Below are positions 43,901-56,389 of a DNA stretch of 64,000 nt, one piece after another. The stretch comes from Streblospio benedicti (Eukaryota; Annelida; Polychaeta; Spionida; Spionidae), in NCBI GenBank assembly GCA_019095985.1, contig CM032661.1, positions 13,492,885-13,556,884 of the forward strand, in the 5' to 3' direction. Numbering within the stretch: position 1 is the stretch's first letter; every line of letters begins with the position of its first letter. Under the pieces are notes generated by a model, which had not been told where the DNA came from, did no database searches, and worked only from the letters and a program-made list of their open reading frames with translations. The position numbers were made by a program, and so were the translations under genes.

Positions 43901-46900
43901 TAACAATGTGTGTGTTCCCAATGGTTGTGATGTGTTATGTTTGTTAATTGTAGAGATTTATTTACCTAAAATCTAGGTGGTTAAAACATTTAAAAAGTGC
44001 ATTTTTATTAGAATGGCTTTTCAGAACAGGCCATCATGCTTTAAGTGTTCTTTGAAAGTTTTAATGCATAAGCTTGTCTATTTTTGCAAAGCTACCGCAT
44101 TATCTCGGCAACTAGATCGGTACATTAGAGCTATTAATTCAGCTAATAGCATAAATCACATTATTTCACATAGACGTCAAACAACAAAATCAGTGGGGCT
44201 TATAGTAATAGGGTAGTCACTTTTCATTGCGCTATTTGTTTTCATGGGAGATGTGGCGCCGAATGTCACTTATATTAAACATTATTATCGACAGATTGAC
44301 ATATTTCATGCAAAGATTTGTGTAACCCATCATTATATATAGAAAAGCTTTTACATATGATTTCACTTGCAAAAACTCATAGATAAGAAAGACTTATCTA
44401 AGATGTAATCTATCAATGTTACTTTGGGAGTAACCTATGTTCGGTATTCAGTGAAATATATTTGCATGCCATATTAATTCTAATACAATTTTGTTAGGCA
44501 TGTCATATTGTTTTTACAGTATTAATCCAAGGGTCTTTCATTTAAAAAATCTGATGCATTCTTTAGGTGTGTGGCTTCAATAGTGCCTTTAATTGTGAAC
44601 ATCATTGTTCAGTGAGAACTGTTTACTACATGTTTAGCTGTATTTATATGTACCACTGCAGTATATCATAAATCCCAGTACCAGCTTTGAGCTGGTATAG
44701 GGGGCTCCTGTTTTTGTATTCGCCTTAACTCATGTTGCGCATTTTGAAGAAAACTACTAAATGTTATGATCCCAAACTTTCTGATCCCCCCAAGAATGAA
44801 CTCTAGAAGAGGCCGGACATTTTTGGTGTTAATACGTCTTATGGTTAATATTTTTTTTTCTAATTTCTCTGTTTATAGTCTTAAAGCTGGTATGTACATG
44901 TTGGTACATTGAACATTGAACATCGGAGGGTAAACATGTCCAAAATTACTTAAACCGTTGTGTGTAGTGTGCACTATGGTCAGCGGGAACCTCTTTTGCA
45001 CACATCACTGTACTATTTTAAAAGCGCAGGAAATTCGTAAATCAACAATGCAACGACAATTAACTTAAGTAACAGTTGTATCCTGTGGTAAAACCTCTTA
45101 TTGAGACCACTCCAAATATGGCCACAAGTGGTCTCAGTAAAGAAGTAAAACAGAAATCCACCTTTAGTAGGACATTTCCTGATAATTAACTAATATTTTA
45201 TGTTGATAAATTTGAGGTATTAAGCAGTACACCATTGTCACATGAAATTTTTTGTCATGCACTTTTGTACTGGTTACAATTCCAAAACATATTCTTGAAG
45301 TGACGTGTCCATCTTGCTTTATGAGGGCAGTTAATAAATGTACAACCTTCCTGTGCTTTATCAATTAGCATATTAGTGGTGTGGAATCCAAATAATCAGA
45401 GGACACATTTTACATAAGCTTCGGTATATATAGGCTATATGTGGTTTAAACTGCTTGTAGATGCTCAAATAAGCTGGGACTTATTGTGTGCTCCAATAAA
45501 AACTTTTCTAGTTTTCTTTGTACTGTAACAGGTTTCTCACTATAATCATGCGGTGTGTGTATTTCAATTAGTACAACCAGTGTCAGTTGAGAGTTAGCTT
45601 TTTTTTATTCAACATATCCTACAATGTTACATATATATACTATACATATAAGAACAAAATGTTGCTGTTGACATCCATACGCCTCGGTAGTAGGATGGGA
45701 AGCTGGGCCCAGGGCCACGGCTGCCGCCAGTGCAGACTTGAACGTCGAAGCCGGCCGGCCAACGGGCGTGCCAGTGCAGACTTGAACGTCGAAGCCGGCC
45801 GGCCAACGGGCGTATTGAGACGCCCGTTGCCTGCCAGCAAGGTCGGGTCACTCGTGAAATCCAGGCAAGGTCTGATCAGAGATCAGCGGTCAGTCTGCTA
45901 TGGTCACGATCAAGAACAAAGAGCATAAGAACGCAGTCAAGGGTCAAATCACAAGAGCCCTGTGTGTTGTGGCGGCTGGCTTATATAGGCCACGCTCACG
46001 TGGCGTACGTGCATGTAGACATGGGTCAGGGTAAACCCTAGCAAGGTCAGGGGCTCGTCCATGTGACTTCACACTGAAGGTGAAGGACATTGACCACTTC
46101 CATGCACATGTCAATATTTATATGTAGGGACATTGGAAAGGTCAATTCTGTCACAGTACTTATAGGGGATGGATTGGAGTTTTTTTGTACATAAAACATG
46201 TATCTCTACTCGCTCATTAATGCACAAACCAGTCACAATTAAGATCCTCTTCACTGTCATATGAGTTATAAAAAAGGAAACTTTTTCCAACATTTAACAC
46301 AGTTTGGACCGTTAGAAATTATCAGAGAGACTTTTCATTAAAGTACAATGAACCAAATAGATATTAGCTCAATTAACCATAAAAGTGACTTTAATGATAA
46401 AGTTTTGAATAAACAGGTTCAACTAGACCTATATAATATCATCAGAAACCCATAAGTGCTTGTATCGGTTTCTGATAGCATCTATAACATCCAATTTAAT
46501 GACATTAAATTTTAATACCTTATCAACTTAAAAAAAATACCCACAAGTGAACCAGCATCTTTTAGGAATATCCACCCCATTACCCAGCATATTGCTAATC
46601 TCCATATTCTATGAAGTTTTGTAAAAGCGTGTGACCTAGTTTGTACAAAAAGAACATTGACTTGAGGTCCATTTGACCTTGAAAGATGCAAAGTGGTTTT
46701 TTGTAGCCTAAGGACAGACCATTAATTCAATTGAAAGGACAAAATGTCATTTAGCTACTTTGACCACAAAACCATATTAGAATTGAATCTTTTTCAATTG
46801 TCCTTGTTTAAGGGCATAACGTGGTGGTTTAACAAAAACAACTACCCGGTATACAGGGTGACCTGTCTCATGTGGACGCCCATGGGAGAAACCAAGGGTC

Positions 46901-48900
46901 TACGTAAGGCACGTGATCTCATGGAATGTAATTTGTTTCCATAACAAGTTCACGAATAATTTCAATTATATTTATATTTTCCTGAATGAATTCTAAACTT
47001 ACTAACTGATGTACAGCTTATTGTTCACATGCTTCTTGATCATTGTCCATGTTCATTAGAGCAAAGAGGTCACCTTATATCGTAAAATCATCATGATAAT
47101 ATGATAATAGCCTTATGTTATCAATATCATCATGAATACCACACCCAGTAAAACCAGGGGTACATCACTTGGTTCTTAAACATTTGTACATACAATTGCC
47201 ACAGAAATGGGGTGGAATGCCAAGATGTTGAGAACAAAGTGATGTAAGTAATTGCTTGTTAAAATGTGAGGACATCTAACCTAATTTATATTTGTACTTT
47301 GCCTTTGCAAAGCATACTGTACATTTTATGTCTGTGATCACCAACTTCTCTAAAAGTATGTCTGAGTTTACATCATTAGGTTTCACATGGCACACCTCAC
47401 CTTAAGTGTGATGGATTATTCTGCTGTTTTTTGTACAGGGTATTACAGAGAGTGGTCTGAGAGAAAATGACCCCAGATTACAAAAATGTATGGCAAAGAT
47501 AGAGAGCTACCGCGAGACCCTGGGTCCAGCTGGGGAGGTAGAAGAAGACATGATGGTCGACCTACAGACATTCTCACAGTAAGAACTAAGTGTAATTACT
47601 AGCTTCACATTTCACCTGAGTTACACATCCTCCTACATTATGTTCACGTCCGTATTTGTAGACATAACTATTATGGTAGGCAATATTTATTGAAACAAAA
47701 ATTATAAAGACAAAGTAAATCCAAAATTATATATATTTTTATATCCAAACAAGACATGTTTAGAAGTGTACAGAGAATGATGCTGGTGCCGTTGGTTCAA
47801 CGTACAAATCGACGAACTTTGATAGGGTAATTATTCAATAATTAATTGTAAAAACATTGTACATGATAATGTGCATTATTTTACAGTTTTGTAAAAGATG
47901 ATGTGGAATTGATAAGAAAAGCTTACACACATCAGTATGCTGTACCAGAATTTCATCATTTTACCGAAGCAGTCACAGATATTTTTGAGAACTGTGAAGA
48001 AAATGATGCTGGAGAGGTGAAAAACAATGGACGAAATGGTTCATATTTTTCAAAAAGAAAGAGAGAAAGGAGAATTACTGTTACACTATGATACAATGTT
48101 CTCATAAATGTAGAAAATAATCATTACTTTATGATATAATATTTTTGTTTTAATGAATTTATATAATATTCATTTCATCATTGTGATGAAGATATGGAAT
48201 GCAAATTTAGAAATATTTGACGTTTCTTTGCATTGTAGGTAAATGGCCATAATCCTCAATTTCTGAAATTTCCTAAAGAAAAATGGGGACTTGCAATTTG
48301 TACTGTAGATGGCCAAAGGTAATGGATTTGTACTGTGAGTTGTAGTATTACAACAATAACTTCCCTTGTTTTGTTCATATTTTTCACAGTTGGGTATATT
48401 TGGTTTCCTAGGTTTGGGATTGGTGACTACACTCAAAACTTCCCGATTCAAGCATGCATGAAACCTCTCTTGTATGCTATAGCAATGCACGAACTCAAAC
48501 CTGAAGTGGTAAGTCAAAGAAAATCGACAAATGTAATATAAGGTTTTGCGAGAATCATTAAAGTTATTCGTCATCTGTTGGTATTGTTAAACAATGTTGA
48601 AAATTACATATAACTGACAATTTGATGAGAAACCAATGTAATTCTTATAATCTACATATATACAGGTTCATAACTATGTTGGTCAAGAACCGAGTGGTGA
48701 AATCGCTGATATGATCAAGCTAGACTATAACAGTAAGTTTTCAATTAATAAAATGAATAAGCGTGTTTAATTTATGTTAAAACTTATGGCTGTATCTATC
48801 GTTGGTAGATATATGCTTGCTAAAAAGATGTGAGAGAGAGAGAGAAGTGTGAAAATGTATCCGCAAGCACTGGGATTTTTTCTCAAAAAACACACACACT

Positions 48901-48936
<36 letters not shown>

Positions 48937-51900
48937 CATATGGGCTATTCAATATTAAATATGAATAAAATGGACTATAGATAAACTACAATTTTATAAA
49001 GATATGTGGTCTAGATCTACACGTTTTAAAATGCACAGACTTATTTCTTCCAATACTAGCAAACAAAAAGTCCTATTTTCCAAGTAAAGTGTGCTGATCA
49101 CCGGTACATGTGTATGTTTTTGTTATGTTTCACCTCCTTCCTCATTATGAGACAATGTTTGCCTGTAGACAAACCCCATAATCCCATGATAAACACCGGT
49201 GCCATCACAATGTGCTCGCTGTTGAAGAAAGACTTGCGTCCTGCTGACAAATTTGATTATGTAAGTATTTGGAAACTATCTTAATTGTACTCTCTATCAC
49301 AATTACCCCACCCCTATTCTGTGTTGTGATTTGAATGTGCACGGTGTGCGCATTCGAATCACATACTGCATGCACTATAGGTAGTTTGTAATATTGACAT
49401 TTATATTCCTTTTATCCTTTTCAAAACACATTTTGAATATGGGCATGTTTACCATTAAGTTAATCAAAATGTTTAGATTATTGAATAAAATTTTCATGCA
49501 ATTTGACTCTCTTAAATTTGAATTTATATTCTTTTAGATTAGTGATATTCTGAAGAAATTTACAGGTGGAGAATACATTGGATTCAATAACACAGTGTAA
49601 GCTGTTTTATGATTGTTGAGTTTATTAGATTTAAGATGTTTCTGACTTCCAGCGCATATGAAGTCTGATTCATATTTTATTCATATTTATAGGTTTCTTG
49701 CGGAAAGAGATATATCTGATCGAAACATGGCTTTGGCTTACTATTTGAAAGAAAATGATGTAAGCTATTGTCGTTTATTATGAAACAATTGAAATCTGCA
49801 TATATAATTATTGAAATTTGATTTTAATTTTTACCATTATTGTCATTGCATTTTACATTGATAAGCTTTTAATTCTTATTTCAGTGCTTTCCTGAAAATA
49901 CTAATTTGAATGTGACAATGGACTTCTTTAACCAGGTAAAACCTTTCTATAAATCACAAAATTTATATACGATAACTTTTATATCAGTTGTCCGTTTGAA
50001 ACCGATCCAAATGTATGGTAACTTGCTATTTTTTATCTTTAAACTTTAAACTGACAATGGATATAAAACTTCAATTTCAATGGCAATTTCTTGAATATTA
50101 GACTTCAAAGTTTAATGTTATATGAGAAATAAGAAATCTGTAGAGGTGGATGTTCAACACACTTACACATATTTTTCATATGACAATCACTATATTTCTT
50201 CCTAATGAAGAATTAAGGCGGATGTCATATCAATAAAATGCCAGTGTATGAGCATTTAAATTCCTGTTATCTAGCCTTATTATCAAACACATTTCACTGA
50301 TAGTTCCAATCATTACCAGTCCAATCTCTTATAGTAGAAAAGAAAAGTCATTCGCCTTGTTACAAAATATGAATTGAAATAAATAGTTCAAACTTTATCA
50401 TAAATAAAAGTGAGTTATATTATAAAATATATTCATCTAAATCAATGCGTAATTGAGGAACATCTTAAATTGTAAGGTAGACTGAAATGAAGATTCACAA
50501 CCTTTATCTGATTATATTAAATTTGAAAAGTCTGATTTCTTTCCATCTTTTCTCTTTTTATAGATGATGTCCATCGAGTCAAGTTGCGATGCGATGTCTG
50601 TTGTTGCTGCCACTCTTGCTAATGGTGGCATCTGTCCCTTGAAGCCCCAAGAAGGCCAGTTGATTGACGGTGAAGCGGTCCAACATACGCTGTCTCTCAT
50701 GCACTCGTGTGGCATGTATGAGTTTTCAGGACAGTTTGCTTTCCAGGTATGGGTCACAAGCATGTTCACCATTTTTCAAGGTCCCAAACATTCATAAAGA
50801 GATCAACATGAAGCTCAATATAGAGACCATCTCTATAAATGCCACTCAAGATTAGCCCCTAGGGTGGTTTTCATAGTTCGTCCGGACTTAAATTTTATTA
50901 ATACTATATATTATGTAACTAGCTGCTGAGACTCAAGTTCATTCATAGATCTGCTGTACTTTTTTAAGCTAACTGTCAATGAAATCATCGCATGTTTTCA
51001 GGTGGGCCTTCCTGCCAAATCCTCACGTAGCGGCGGGATCATGCTTGTTGTTCCCAACGTGTGTGGAATTTGTATGTGGAGTCCACCTCTTGATTCCTGT
51101 AACAACAGTATTAGAGGCCTCCAGTTCTGTAACGTGAGTACATTGTATACAATGTATTTGGATTAGCAATAGCAACTCTCATGGTGTGAGGTGAAGACCT
51201 GGGCGTAGAAGCCTTATTAAATTAACCAATCTGCCTATGACACATGTATAATTTTCATTCTATCATCAAACCAGTAGACTGTAGTATGTGATGTATTCTG
51301 TGTTTTGTATTTTGTTACAGGAGCTTGTAGAAAGATTCAACTTTCACCAATATGACAGTCTTGTGCATACACGAGGGAGCAAGGAAGATCCACGAAGAAG
51401 GAAGCTGGACAAAATCAGCCATGATGTCACTGGCCTTCTATTTGGAGCCTCAAATGGTGATCTCAGTGCCATCACCCGGTCAGTATAATAAGGAGAGTAG
51501 ATTGCATGGTTTAGCAAAATGAATGAGCTTTATATATGATTAAGAAAACAGTTAATTAATCTACGATGTATGATATATCAAAACCAGTGATGGGTTTCAG
51601 GCTATGTGATAAAGTCCCATATCATGATTTGGTGGTCACAGTTGAGTAGTGTGGACCCAAAAGATTTTAGTCTTTTAAAAAGGTTTGAGACCATGAATGA
51701 TAGAGATAGTGTTAATTAAACTGCATCCAATATTCTAACCTAAATCTCCCATCAGGATATTACTATCTGCACCCAGCAAAACTGGGGCACATCACTTAGT
51801 TCTTATATATGTATATTGCCACAGAACTGGGGTGGCTATCTGGAGCTGTAGACATGATCTAAATTGGAGGTTGTACTGTATAATCTGTATCCATTATACT

Positions 51901-52441
51901 ATATCTGCTACCAGGATGTCCCTTTCTGGAGCGGTGGACATGGATCTGGGTGACTATGACGGCCGCACTGCGCTCCATGTAGCGGCTGCCGAAGGACAGC
52001 TTGAAATCGTTCAGTTCCTGCTCGAAAACCACTCCAATATTGACATCAACGCTCGAGACAGGTACTTGATTTTGGTCAGATGAAGATGGTTACAGATACA
52101 TAAATATTTTACCACATACAGCCATCTGCTTATACAGAGGCACACCCAATGTTTTGGACAATTGAAATTCAAAAGCAAATACACATTCAATCACAATTTT
52201 TCTACCTAAACCCATTGATTATGATGGTCACATATGCTATTTTCTTATTACCACTGAAATTTCTTTATCATATTAAAAACTGGTGGTAAGCAATGAATAA
52301 TTAAAGATCGGCTAAACTTATTTACATATGTATTACAGATTTGGAAAGACGCCATTAGACGATGCTGTGGAGTTCAAGAGAAATGAAATTGCTAATTATT
52401 TGAAAATAATGATGAGAGTCCGGCAAAATCCAGAAGCCTGA
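40999..52441 (+). CDS. Glutaminase-family protein with ankyrin tail, catalytic serine replaced (candidate pseudoenzyme)
   Basis: Exons: 40999-41123, 43586-43667, 47439-47578, 47887-48016, 48239-48318, 48412-48508, 48666-48732, 49169-49260, 49538-49596, 49693-49759, 49885-49935, 50564-50746, 51002-51133, 51321-51478, 51915-52061, 52339-52441. All phases join, giving 570 aa (human GAC 598, KGA 669). From exon 5 to the ankyrin repeats it aligns with human GLS almost without gaps ([61 protein letters not shown]). Pocket residues by human number: Tyr249 is His163, Ser286 is Ala200, Tyr414 is Phe328, Val484 is Arg400. Gln285, Lys289, Asn335, Glu381, Asn388 and Tyr466 are kept. Glutaminase hydrolyses glutamine by a Ser-Lys mechanism, so activity is not expected. 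Ankyrin repeats fill about 495-560. Exon 1 encodes an acidic 41-residue N-terminus without a mitochondrial leader and is the least certain exon; an upstream first exon could be missed. Confidence 0.88.
41205..41490 (+). repeat. SINE family 1, diverged copy (intron 1)
   Basis: Degenerate tRNA-like head (CAGTTCGATTTCCAGTC as B-box region) followed by the body words TAGGTACAGTTCAGGC and GACTAGGATGCCAATGATCT, shared with the copy at 11039. It is more mutated than that copy. Confidence 0.55.
42838..43070 (+). repeat. SINE-like repeat, family 3 (copy 1)
   Basis: A tRNA-like B-box (GTAAGTTTGAGTCCTGCC) follows TGGTATCATTCTGGTCTCA. The 3' part, GTTGGTAGGAATATGCTTGC and GTGTGAGAGATATAGTAG, recurs at 48787-48885 as a partial copy. 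It lies in intron 1 of the glutaminase-like gene. Confidence 0.5.
43145..43390 (+). repeat. Tandem pair, ~120-bp unit
   Basis: Two adjacent diverged units share GTGATTTGCCCTAAAT, GTGTGAATTGT-type and AAGTGCGTGAAATGTGATGG blocks in the same order. No coding frame runs across both. Confidence 0.65.
45686..46110 (+). repeat. GC-rich unclassified element with 44-bp tandem pair
   Basis: 45726-45769 and 45770-45813 are identical 44-base units containing GAAGCCGGCCGGCCAACG. Directly after them CAACGGGCGT and ACGCCCGTTG form a 10-base stem with a 6-base loop (45804-45829). GC content stays high to about 46060, with a TTATATAGG word near 45981. It lies in intron 2 of the glutaminase-like gene and does not look like host exon sequence. 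The family is unknown. Confidence 0.5.
48452..48454 (+). other. Codon at the glutaminase catalytic serine: GCA (Ala200)
   Basis: Exon 6 reads Pro-Ile-Gln-Ala-Cys-Met-Lys, against Cys-Leu-Gln-Ser-Cys-Val-Lys around Ser286-Lys289 in human GLS. The gapless alignment on both sides (17 residues back to DGQR and 49 forward to the conserved Asn249) fixes the register. The codon is GCA, one change from TCA serine. Confidence 0.9.
48787..48885 (+). repeat. SINE-like repeat, family 3 (3' partial copy)
   Basis: GTTGGTAGATATATGCTTGC, a GAGAGAG tract and GTGTGAAAATGTA match the 3' part of the element at 42838. A (TA)n run of about 30 bases follows at 48905-48936. Confidence 0.5.
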
Positions 52442-53607
52442 TGAATTACAATTACTTATAAATGGACCAGATTTTTAGAAGTTTGTTAAACTGTACATTT
52501 CAAAACTTCAAAGTGCTTGGATTATATTTTAGTTTCTAGCATTGATGTCGATCATCAATGAACATAAACTTCTTTGGTGCTTTTTTAACTGTGTAAAATT
52601 GACTTCATATCAATTTGCTAGTTCATTAGTGGTAGGAGTGCCAAGTAGTGTTCAAATGTTTGATGGTACATGTAGTATAATTTAGTTTAATTTCCAGACT
52701 GCATAGTACATGTGTATTTGATTAATATAGACGAAAAATACAAGACTAAAACTGTAAATTAAATATGTATTACATTCTTTCTATAAAATTAGATGAGTTA
52801 TTACTATGAAATCAATAAGAAACATCTATGTTTATTGGTAGTAGAGAAATGTATATGCAAAAATTACAAAGCATATATATTTTCATATAGACACATTTTT
52901 ATAGTAAATGAGTACAAATGTATGTCTTTAAATAAGTTATAAAGTTGTTCACAACTAATAACAATGGTAAATGGAAAAGCGATTTATGTCACATGCAACC
53001 CACATCATTGATCAGAGAAACAATTTTTTTTGCTAATTAGATGTTAGAAATCATCTCTTTAAAAACTAGCAGTGACTACACACTACTCACCCTAATTTTA
53101 TAGAACAACTATCATCAACTGCACATTAGCAACACGTATACCACACACAAACTCAGCACACATATTTCATAAGTATAATAAATGTATTCTTTTTTCCTTT
53201 TCTTTTTTTTACAATATCAAATAAAGAGACCTAAAATACAACACCATGCAAATTCTCATACAAAATAAAGTACAGTAAGATAAATAAATGATGATCACTA
53301 CAATACAAAATATACGGATAAATGGAATCATAATTGAAAGAAAAATATACTAGTAATCTTCCCTGTAGAGATTTGATGACTGGATGTTAAATTTTCTCTG
53401 TAAAAGACCTTTTTCTATGCACCACATTGCATACTGTTATTACTGTAAAACCCTTTAAATTTATAGCTTTGTAAGTTTGTAATTTTTCCCGTAAATCTGC
53501 AAACATTTATGACTGCAAACTATAATATTGTGTTTTATGTATTTCTTGTAATACTCATATTACTTCACGATGCATGTCATGTAATTCACGAAAAATCAGT
53601 ACTGGAT
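52442..53607 (+). other. 3' UTR/flank of the glutaminase-like gene
   Basis: AT-rich sequence after the stop codon without further exons. AATAAA words near 53169 and 53220 (the latter followed by a G/A-rich word) are candidate polyadenylation signals. The whole stretch is repeated, about 99% identical by eye, at 55229-56389. Confidence 0.5.
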
Positions 53608-54648
53608 AGGGGGTAACTATCGTGGTCTGAAGCTGACTGAGCAAGTCATGAAAGTCTTAGAAAGGATTGTGGACAGGCTCATTAGACAGGTGGTGTCGGC
53701 GAGTCCCAGTTTGGCCGTCCCAGGCAGAGGCACAACAGATGCAATTTTTGTTGTCAGACAACTGCAGGAGAAGTACCTTGCAGCCAACAAAAGACTCTAT
53801 ATGGCTTTTGTGGACTTGGAGAAGGCCTTTGATAGGGTTCCTAGGAAGGTCATCTGGTGGGCACTGAGGAAACTTGGTGTAGGAGGTGGATTGTGCGCCT
53901 AGTCCAGAGCATGTATGCAAAATGCACACAGTCAGGTTCGTTGGTGATGGTTACAGTGAGTTTGAGGTGAAAGTCGGTGTCCACCAAGGTTCGGTACTCA
54001 GTCCACTGCTGTTCATCGTAGTGCTTGAAGCCCTTTCTCGTGAGTTCCGATCTGGTGTCCCTTGGGAGGACCTTTTATGCTGATGACCTAGTCATAATAA
54101 CAGAGTCACTTGAGGAATGTGTCAGTAGGCTGTTGTTGTGGAAGGAAGGCATGGAGAAAAAAGGTCTAAGAGTGAATGCAAGGAAGACTAAGATCATGAT
54201 CTGCGGTTCAGGTCTGGATGTTCTCCAAAACTCTGGCAAGTTTCCCTGTGCTGTTTGCTGCACTGGTGTGAGGCACAACAGCGTTCTCTGTAAGGCTGCA
54301 AAAGTGGGTGCATAAATGCAGTGGACTTAAGCGCCCAACAGAGGACCCAAGTTTCAATTGCAGGCGTTGCCTGGGTACTGAGACCAATCGATGGCGAGAC
54401 CACAGAGTGAGGTTCAGGTGGGACCCGACAAGTTGGAGAGTCGTAGCTTCCTTTTGTTACCTGGGAGACATGCTCTCGGCTGCCGGTGGCACAGCGCTGC
54501 AACGACAACACGGGTGGCAACCTGGAGGATTTAGGGTTTTTGGGGGTATTATTAAAAATAAATAATAGCTGCTGCCTGTTCTCTCATCTCGCCACCTCAC
54601 ACAAAGGCCTTGGGGACATGTATACAGTACTGTGTCACAGTGCAATGC
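53608..54648 (+). mobile_element. LINE fragment, RT plus Cys-rich region, truncated at both ends
   Basis: Encodes GGNYRGLKLTEQVMKVLERI, RGTTDAIFVVRQLQEKYLA, YMAFVDLEKAFDRVP (RT motif with catalytic Asp), GVHQGSVLSPLLF and FYADDLVIITESLEE. Then come KKGLRVNARKTKIMICG, KFPCAVC and FCYLGDMLSAAGG. It is nearly the same as the minus-strand copy at 60122-61990, so both are young. It starts inside the RT region and stops inside the C-terminal region at gene-derived sequence. 3' loss is not the usual LINE truncation and points to rearrangement. Small frame breaks occur, densest in the last 170 bases. Confidence 0.9.
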
Positions 54649-56389
54649 TCCCACTTAGTTCTTATATATGTATATTGCCACAGAACATGGCTATCTTAGA
54701 CATGATCTAGAAAGGTTGTACTGTATAATCTGTATCCATTATACTATATTGCTACCAGGATGTCCCTTTCTGGAGGCGGTGGACATGGACAACTATGGCT
54801 GGCAATGAGCGGCTCAGCTTGACCAGTTCCTCTTTGCAATTGACATCAACGCTCGAGACAGGTACTTGATTTTGGTCAGATGAAGATGGTTACAGCCACC
54901 ACATACAGCCATCTGCTTATACAGAGGCACACCCAATGTTTTGGACAATTGAAATTCAAAAGCAAATACACATTCAATCACAATTTTTCTACCTAAACCC
55001 ATTGATTATGATGGTCACATATGCTATTTTCTTATTACCACTGAAATTTCTTTATCATATTAAAAACTGGTGGTAAGCAATGAATAATTAAAGATCGGCT
55101 AAACTTATTTACATATGTATTACAGATTTGGAAAGACGCCATTAGACGATGCTGTGGAGTTCAAGAGAAATGAAATTGCTAATTATTTGAAAATAATGAT
55201 GAGAGTCCGGCAAAATCCAGAAGCCTGATGAATTACAATTACTTATAAATGGACCAGATTTTTAGAAGTTTGTTAAACTGTACATTTCAAAAACTTCAAA
55301 GTGCTTGATTATATTTTGGTTTCTAGCATTGATGTCGATCATCAATGAACATAAACTTCTTTTTGGTGCTTTTTTTAACTGTGTAAAATTGACTTCATAT
55401 CAATTTGCTAGTTCATTAGTGGTAGGAGTGCCAAGTAGTGTTCAAATGTTTGATGGTACATGTAGTATAATTTAGTTTAATTTCCAGACTGCATAGTACA
55501 TGTGTATTTGATTAATATAGACGAAAAATACAAGACTAAAACTGTAAATTAAATATGTATTACATTCTTTCTATAAAATTAGATGAGTTATTACTATGAA
55601 ATCAATAAGAAACATCTATGTTTATTGGTAGTAGAGAAATGTATATGCAAAAATTACAAAGCATATATATTTTCATATAGACACATTTTTATAGTAAATG
55701 AGTACAAATGTATGTCTTTAAATAAGTTATAAAGTTGTTCACAACTAATAACAATGGTAAATGGAAAAGCGATTTATGTCACATGCAACCCACATCATTG
55801 ATCAGAGAAACAATTTTTTTTGCTAATTAGATGTTAGAAATCATCTCTTTAAAAACTAGCAGTGACTACACACTACTCACCCTAATTTTATAGAACAACT
55901 ATCATCAACTGCACATTAGCAACACGTATACCACACACAAACTCAGCACACATATTTCATAAGTATAATAAATGTATTCTTTTTTCCTTTTCTTTTTTTT
56001 ACAATATCAAATAAAGAGACCTAAAATACAACACCATGCAAATTCTCATACAAAATAAAGTACAGTAAGATAAATAAATGATGATCACTACAATACAAAA
56101 TATACGGATAAATGGAATCATAATTGAAAGAAAAATATACTAGTAATCTTCCCTGTAGAGATTTGATGACTGGATGTTAAATTTTCTCTGTAAAGAACCT
56201 TTTTCTATGCACCACATTGCATACTGTTATTACTGTAAAACCCTTTAAATTTATAGCTTTGTAAGTTTGTAATTTTCCCCCATAAATCTGCAAACATTTA
56301 TGACCGCAAACTATAATATTGTGTTTTATTTCCTGTAATACTCATATTACTTCATGATGCATGTCATGTAATTCACGAAAAATCAGTAT
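54649..56389 (+). pseudogene. Partial duplicate of the glutaminase-like gene (exons 15-16 and 3' flank)
   Basis: Repeats 51797-53607 behind the LINE fragment. Exon 16 (55126-55228) is unchanged in length with the same stop. Exon 15 (54759-54861) has lost 44 of 147 bases in several short deletions, so the ankyrin frame is destroyed. From about 54895 to the end the two copies differ at only a dozen or so sites, an allele-like level. Either a very recent tandem duplication or a haplotype joined in tandem by the assembler; I favour the second slightly. It could also act as an alternative 3' exon for the parent gene. Confidence 0.85.

Noticed and set aside
50512-50772. 86-codon minus-strand frame
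   Set aside because: Antisense shadow of glutaminase-like exon 12.
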